Assembly: GCA_002914805.1 (NCBI GenBank) | Contig: JXTB01000100.1 | Span: 478,030 to 542,029, forward strand | Reading direction: 5' to 3' | Source: Parasponia andersonii | Taxonomy: Eukaryota; Streptophyta; Magnoliopsida; Rosales; Cannabaceae | DNA length: 64,000 nucleotides | Shown here: in pieces, positions 59,471 to 64,000 of the stretch | Layout of the letters: every line of letters begins with the position of its first letter | Numbering within the stretch: the stretch's first letter is position 1 | Made by a program: the position numbers and the translations under genes | The notes under the pieces: model-generated | Seen by the model: the letters and a program-made list of their open reading frames with translations, nothing else | Databases searched by the model: none | Told to the model about the DNA's origin: nothing

Positions 59471-61991
59471 TACAAAAATTAGAAAAAAAAGACCTGACCT
59501 CCGAATGTTTGTAATTATTTTGGGCTTTTTATAGGAAAAAAGTGTTATAAAATCTATAATAAATGACCGTTTTATAATTTCATTTTGATAAATGACCATT
59601 TTTTCATCGATATATTTTTTTATAAAGTTAATCAATTTTTTTAAATAAAAAAAACCAATGTGTCAAAAAAAATCAATTTCCAAAAAATAAATCAATATAT
59701 TTTGAGACACTGAATATGAAAAAAGCTATTTTTTAAATAATTTTCAAAATTTGATCATTTTTTAATGGCGTTTGAAAAATGGCTATTTTACAAATTAAGA
59801 TCCTAAATTCAGTCCTTTAGCTAAAAAGCCCCAAATTCAATTTTGTACCCTTAATGAAATACGGAAATTTAGGTGGATGTACGCTTTTTTTATTTTGATA
59901 AGTAGATGAACACTTTTTAAGTTTTATAGCTGTTTGACCACTTTTTTAAAATTATAAGGCAAGCAATTTTGTGCTTTTACTATATTGTATACTATTTTGT
60001 GCTTTTTAAATTAAGTCTTGTCGTGCATATTATATTGTAGCTTCTCCATATTTGTTCTCTTTCTCCATGTTCATTCGAGCTTTCTTTCTCATATCGTTAG
60101 TAATTTGAGCTCTCTCTCTTTAGATTCTCTCATCCTCTCCTCTTCGTATGTCCTTCGCGCTCTCCTTTTCTCGCTCATAATTTGTCTTGCTCTTTTTCTC
60201 ACTTTCTGTCTCAATTTTTTTTCAGTCATTTTGTGTTATTTTTCCGGTGATTTATCTTTTTCCGGTGGCTACTTCGTCATTGGTGGTATTCATTTTTTTG
60301 GTGGTGCCATATAGAGTGATTGAAATTTTGAAGTATAAACATTTCTTGAATTGTGAATTTTTTAGGTGTGTTATTATTGTATTTTTTATTTTGTTTCTAT
60401 GCTATACATAGTTTAATATACTTAGTTTAAATCTTCATATACCAATATTAAGAGTTATATTTCAATTTTCATGTAGTATTTTATATACCGTGTAGTCTTT
60501 TTTATTAACTAGTCTATAAATTTTCACGATATTATGTTTTTTCAATTCATAATAATATATACCGAGTTAAAAAACCCATATACCTGTAGCATTTTTTATC
60601 TACTAGTCTATATGTTTCAGTAACATTTATATGGGAATTGTACTTCTTTTATTTTATTTATGGTATTCATGTGTTACAAAAGATATATATATATATATAT
60701 ATATATATCTTGTTTCTAATTTTATATACCGTAAAATTAAAGTTATGTTCTACTTTGTTTATAATCTTATATACCATAGAGTAAAAATTACATACTAAAA
60801 TCTGTATTTCATGAGTTTCTATTTTAACAGTTTATATTCATTTGAATTTTTCATATACTATGTACTATTTTTTATCTATCCAATTCAACCCATCAACAAC
60901 CTTTAAACTTCAACATTATATATACATATTTATAATTTATATATACCACGTACTAAACTTTATTTAACGTTTTCCACGGTAAAATATATTGGTATTAGTT
61001 TTTGGAAGGCAGTGTACCTTTCTTTTGGAAGCAGGAAGTTATTACATGCACCTCCTTCCTATCTCATACCATGTTGATCATGTCCCTCACAAATAATAAC
61101 GCCAAGGAATTATATTATTGCAGCACTACTTTGCATTTCGTGATTATTCTCAGAAAGATTACTATATTATATAAGGCATCTAGAGCGGTCAAATTGACCA
61201 CAAAATTAAAACACAAAAATTTGATTTCGTAACTCATTAAGTCTGATTCTTGATGTCGCTGATCAGAAGCACCACCTCGACATTGCACACCAGGGCCGGT
61301 GTCTAATCTTGCTGATCTGAGGTCCCGAAAGACGTCGACAGTGGCACCGGACTCGATCTCAAACGAATTCTAGCCAGGCTTGATGTCAATCTTGCAGGTA
61401 TGGCAATGGAAGTTACTTTCTTGGCTGAGATACTAATGAAGTGACAGCTATTTTGATGTAGTATTTTTAGAGTATTGTTATTTATTGTTTAATATTTAAA
61501 TAGGTTGGATATTTAGCTACATAAGTTGTTTTGGGTAAAAAATTGGAGAGATACTTAGTCACCACGATAAAATATGGTTTTCACAAAGAAGCCCTATGGT
61601 TTTTGGATGGGCATTTTAAGAGTATGGTATCCTTATTTATTCTTGAGGAAATTAGCCAAATACCATTGAAAAATAACTTTTTTTGTACGGTATAAAAGCA
61701 AGAGAATTAGGAATATACAATTTAAAAAATGCAGTGCCAGTTTTTGTAATTTGTGCAAACTTTGTGAAACACTGTTTATTTAAATTAAACTACAAAACAT
61801 GACTTAAATGAACATTTAGCTAAGTGGTTGTAGACTTTATATGGCCTTATCGTTCACTCTTAGAAGCCCTATGGTTATAACTCTTTAGAAGCCCTCTACT
61901 CTTCAGTTTTTTATAGGGAAAATTAGACATTGTAGGTATTTTCAAAAATAAAATTGAAACATACGGTGAGATGCATTTTTTTAGGAATGAT
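59471..61991. other. Intergenic DNA between two repeat copies
   Basis: A pyrimidine-rich tract (60040-60300), a (TA)n microsatellite (about 60683-60708) and AT-rich sequence. 61240-61400 is GC-richer (gcaccacctcgacattgcac, ggtgtctaatcttgctgatc), but no frame stays open. No gene is supportable. Confidence 0.4.
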
Positions 61992-62228
61992 ACAATTTTT
62001 ATGCGGAAAATACCTTTTTTAAAAAAATATTTATAAAATCTCTTTTTTTAAAATAGTAACTAGTAACAAGTTTTCAGAAACCGATAATTAGTAATCAAAG
62101 CTATTTATAACTAGTATATAATTAGTAATTAGTAACCAATTTTAGAAACTGGTCACTAGTAATCATTTTAAAAATGGTATGTTTCTAATTTATTTTTTAA
62201 AAAGTGATATTTTTCTAATAAAAACTGT
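61992..62228. mobile_element. MITE-like repeat, family copy B
   Basis: Ends caatttttatgcggaaaata and, inverted, acagtttttattagaaaaat. The core contains ataattagtaattagtaacc. It aligns to 59240-59470 in the same orientation. Confidence 0.55.
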
Positions 62229-62479
62229 AAGAAAATATGAAAAAAAGTCCAACTTCTGTATTTTGTGTAATTTTTTGGAGTTTTTATAGGTAAAAGTGTT
62301 AACATTTTTTTGGGCTTTTAAGACTTTTACCGTTAAAAAACAAAAGAATTAGATATATACGGTGAAACAAAATAATAAAGTTTTCATACGGCATGTGGCT
62401 ATTATATTTAGAAAAACAAAGTTAAAATGCTTTTACATTTATAAACTGAAAAGAAAAGAGAAAATCGCAAACAATACGT

Positions 62480-62532
62480 AGCCTAGTCCCTTGGATTGCT
62501 AACATTTTTCTTCATGTGAAGGGTTCGAACCC
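62480..62532 (+). other. tRNA-like relic with a perfect B box
   Basis: gcctagtcccttggattgct resembles a tRNA D-arm/A-box region, and gggttcgaaccc (62521-62532) is a perfect T-arm/B box. No complete cloverleaf can be drawn and no 3' acceptor is seen. It could be a SINE head or a tRNA pseudogene. Confidence 0.3.
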
Positions 62533-63079
62533 TTAAAGTCTCTTTTCTTTTTCAGTTTTGTTTTTGTATTTCTTTTTTTCATTTATTTGACTTTTTCAAT
62601 TTTCTTTTCTTTTTTTCCATTAACCCATGCTCCTGCATTCGTTCTTTATTTTTTCTAATATTTTTTTCTTTTTCTATTTTCTTTAATTCTTTATCTTTGT
62701 TTTTTCTTTTCCTCTATTTTAATTCTTTTTGTCCTTTCATTTTCTTATTAAAAAAAGGAAGTACTATCTTTTTTTAAAAAATAAAAATTATACAAAGACC
62801 CATTCTTTTTTTTTTCTTAGAAACATGATGCACTACTTTTTTATCTTTTATTTTTTAGAAACGGGGAAAGACATCTCTCTTTTCATTGTTTAATTTCTTT
62901 TTCATAATTTTGATCTTTTAGAATTTTTCCACTATGTTCTATTTTACAAAAAATTATAGAAAATGAGAATCCTTTAAATTACCAACGATAAATTTATATG
63001 CTTTTATAGATAACCAATTATGTTAGCAAAGAAGAAGTATTTGTTAATATATGATACCCAAAGTAATTAACTATTTCAG
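62533..63079. other. Pyrimidine-rich low-complexity DNA
   Basis: Long runs of T with interspersed C dominate 62540-62930. No gene seen. Confidence 0.55.
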
Positions 63080-63156
63080 CTAATAATTAGTACTTACTAA
63101 CCTATGATAACCACAGCTAATAACTAGTACTTACTAACCTATGATAACCACTTATG
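63080..63156. repeat. Short tandem repeat, unit about 38 bp
   Basis: ctaataattagtacttacta followed by acctatgataaccac occurs twice in a row with one difference. Confidence 0.8.
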
Positions 63157-63271
63157 TGACTGGTTACCGGTAATCAATCTTGCTTTTTAGTTTCTAGACT
63201 AATGGCTAGTTACTAATTACTAATTTGAAAATTTATTTCTTCTACTATCTACTAATTTATAGACTAATGGC

Positions 63272-63368
63272 TAGCCAATGATGCTTAGCTGGTCTTTTCG
63301 GATGATCAGCCACACTGGGACTAAGACACAGTCCGGACTCCCAGGAGGGGCAACAGTGGGGAATCTTN
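63272..63368 (+). pseudogene. rrn18: NUMT: mitochondrial small-subunit rRNA (rrn18) fragment, left part
   Basis: From about gatgcttagctggtc through gatcagccacactgggact to cagtggggaatctt this follows the plant mitochondrial 18S (bacterial 16S-type) rRNA around E. coli positions 280-370. The segment ggtcttttcggatgatcagc is mitochondrial, not plastid. Changes are mainly G-to-A or C-to-T (for example cacag for cacgg). It ends at the N at 63368. It is a nuclear copy, not a working rRNA gene. Confidence 0.88.
63368..63368. other. Single N: probable contig join of unknown length
   Basis: About 120 or more bases of rrn18 expected between gggaatctt and gaagcccc are absent here. The N probably stands for unassembled sequence. 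Confidence 0.65.
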
Positions 63369-63369
63369 C

Positions 63370-63665
63370 TGTTGGAGATTTTGGCAGCTGAGGTAAACAA
63401 TGGTTAAGAGAAAATAAACAATAATCAGAGATAATGAATGAAAAGGCTAGCTGGGTTTATTATTCAAATTGCCTCTCTGTTTTTAAAGAACAAAACAGAG
63501 CATGTCTAATATAGACATGTATATAACGGTTACAAACTAATTTGAGATAAAATAGCTAAATACTGAAGCAGTAAACAACTACTCCTAGAGACTCGGTAAA
63601 ACTCAAACTATCAGCTGCTAATGACTTATTCTACTCTTCCTAAAATTTCGAATCACTTCTCAACA
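63370..63665 (-). mobile_element. Solo copia-type LTR inserted in the NUMT (296 bp)
   Basis: The plus strand starts TGTTGGAG and ends CTCAACA, a TG...CA pair with inverted TGTTG and CAACA. On the minus strand a TATA-like GTTATATACATG and an AATAATAAACC poly(A)-type signal lie in the right order, so the LTR runs on the minus strand. The base before it is C, and GAAGC follows (63666-63670). A GAAGC duplication fits if the N hides the preceding four bases. No internal retrotransposon region is present. Confidence 0.8.
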
Positions 63666-64000
63666 GAAGCCCCCGCTAACTCCGTGCCAGCAGCCACAAT
63701 AAGATGCGGGGGGAGTATTCTTCAGAATGACTGGGCATAAAAAGCATGTAGGCAGTGAATCGTGTTGAAAGTGAAAGTCGCTAAAAACTGGTGGAATGCT
63801 CTCGAAACCAATTCACTCGAGTGAGACAGAAGAGAGTGGAATTTTGTGTGTAGGGGTGAAATCCGGAGATCTATGAAGGAACGCCAAAAGCGAAGGTAGC
63901 TCTTTGGGTACCTACCGATGCTGGAGTGCGAAAGCATGGGGAGCGAAAGGATTAGATACCCTGGTAGTTCATGCCGTAGACAATGAGTGTTTGCCCTTGG
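63666..64000 (+). pseudogene. rrn18: NUMT: mitochondrial small-subunit rRNA (rrn18) fragment, right part
   Basis: It runs from gaagcccccgctaactccgt through gtgccagcagcc (the 530 loop), gaatgactgggc, gtgtaggggtgaaatccgga and gattagataccctggtagtt (the 790 region) to tgtttgcccttgg at the window edge. The order is intact. Most differences from the mitochondrial gene are transitions: gccacaataagatg for gccgcggtaagacg, and gtagacaatg for gtaaacgatg. That is the pattern of a methylated, non-functional nuclear copy. It continues past the window. Confidence 0.93.

Noticed and set aside
60018..60411. Hydrophobic open frames at 60018-60411
   Set aside because: They arise from a pyrimidine-rich tract (Ser/Leu/Phe codons) and show no motif or conserved neighbour.
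61575..61900. Repeated agaagccctatggtt words as degenerate SINE 3' ends
   Set aside because: The match to the SINE at 24183 is limited to about 20 bases, with no head, tail or flanking duplication.
63272..64000. A functional or plastid rRNA gene
   Set aside because: The sequence follows the mitochondrial version (ggtcttttcgg), carries many transitions in universally conserved positions and is interrupted by an LTR.

Overview
This window is nuclear DNA of a eudicot plant, probably a woody or otherwise repeat-rich species. It is AT-rich, genes are sparse, and LTR retrotransposons of the plant Athila/Tat-like gypsy, Tork-like copia and SIRE-like copia types make up well over half of it. It also holds a tRNA-derived SINE, plant-type foldback elements and a decayed piece of the plant mitochondrial small-subunit rRNA gene. 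I cannot name the species. There is no bacterial gene organisation, operon or CRISPR array.

Layout. 1-2960: AT-rich flank with a tandemly duplicated exon-like module (203-905), a possible untranslated 5' exon (about 1920-2206) and a candidate MITE (2277-2809). 2960-18236: a minus-strand copia element (LTRs 2965-3549 and 17674-18231, TSD GTTCC). An Athila-like gypsy element lies inside its RNase H end (3668-13647, TSD CTACA). 18237-25550: mostly non-coding, with a FAR1/FHY3-type pseudogene (about 21141-22660) and a tRNA-derived SINE (24183-24484). 25555-27876 (minus): the only near-intact host gene, a G-type lectin receptor-like kinase broken by one in-frame TAA.

28147-32979: an old tandem duplication. 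Its first copy gained a SINE and a roughly 1 kb foldback element, and the second copy keeps the empty sites. 33850-36041: a candidate MITE and a 1,131-bp long-TIR (Mutator-like) foldback. 36510-40539: a minus-strand plant-transposon-protein relic, then a plus-strand gypsy pol fragment interrupted by a 385-bp solo LTR (38502-38886). 40540-54571: a pol-less gypsy element whose 5' LTR is split by a SIRE-like copia (41851-51387) that carries an extra env-position ORF. 54572-63270: repeats and MITEs with no gene I can support. 63272-64000: a nuclear mitochondrial insertion (NUMT) of rrn18, itself hit by a solo copia LTR and spanning a one-base assembly gap.

Almost everything here records insertion, duplication and decay. 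Many retrotransposon stop codons fit C-to-T or G-to-A change from the family residue, as expected for methylated silenced DNA. Only the lectin receptor kinase could act in the cell, as a plasma-membrane receptor, and only if the premature stop is a sequencing error or is segregating. Two single N bases (11162, 63368) look like contig joins and matter for interpreting their surroundings.
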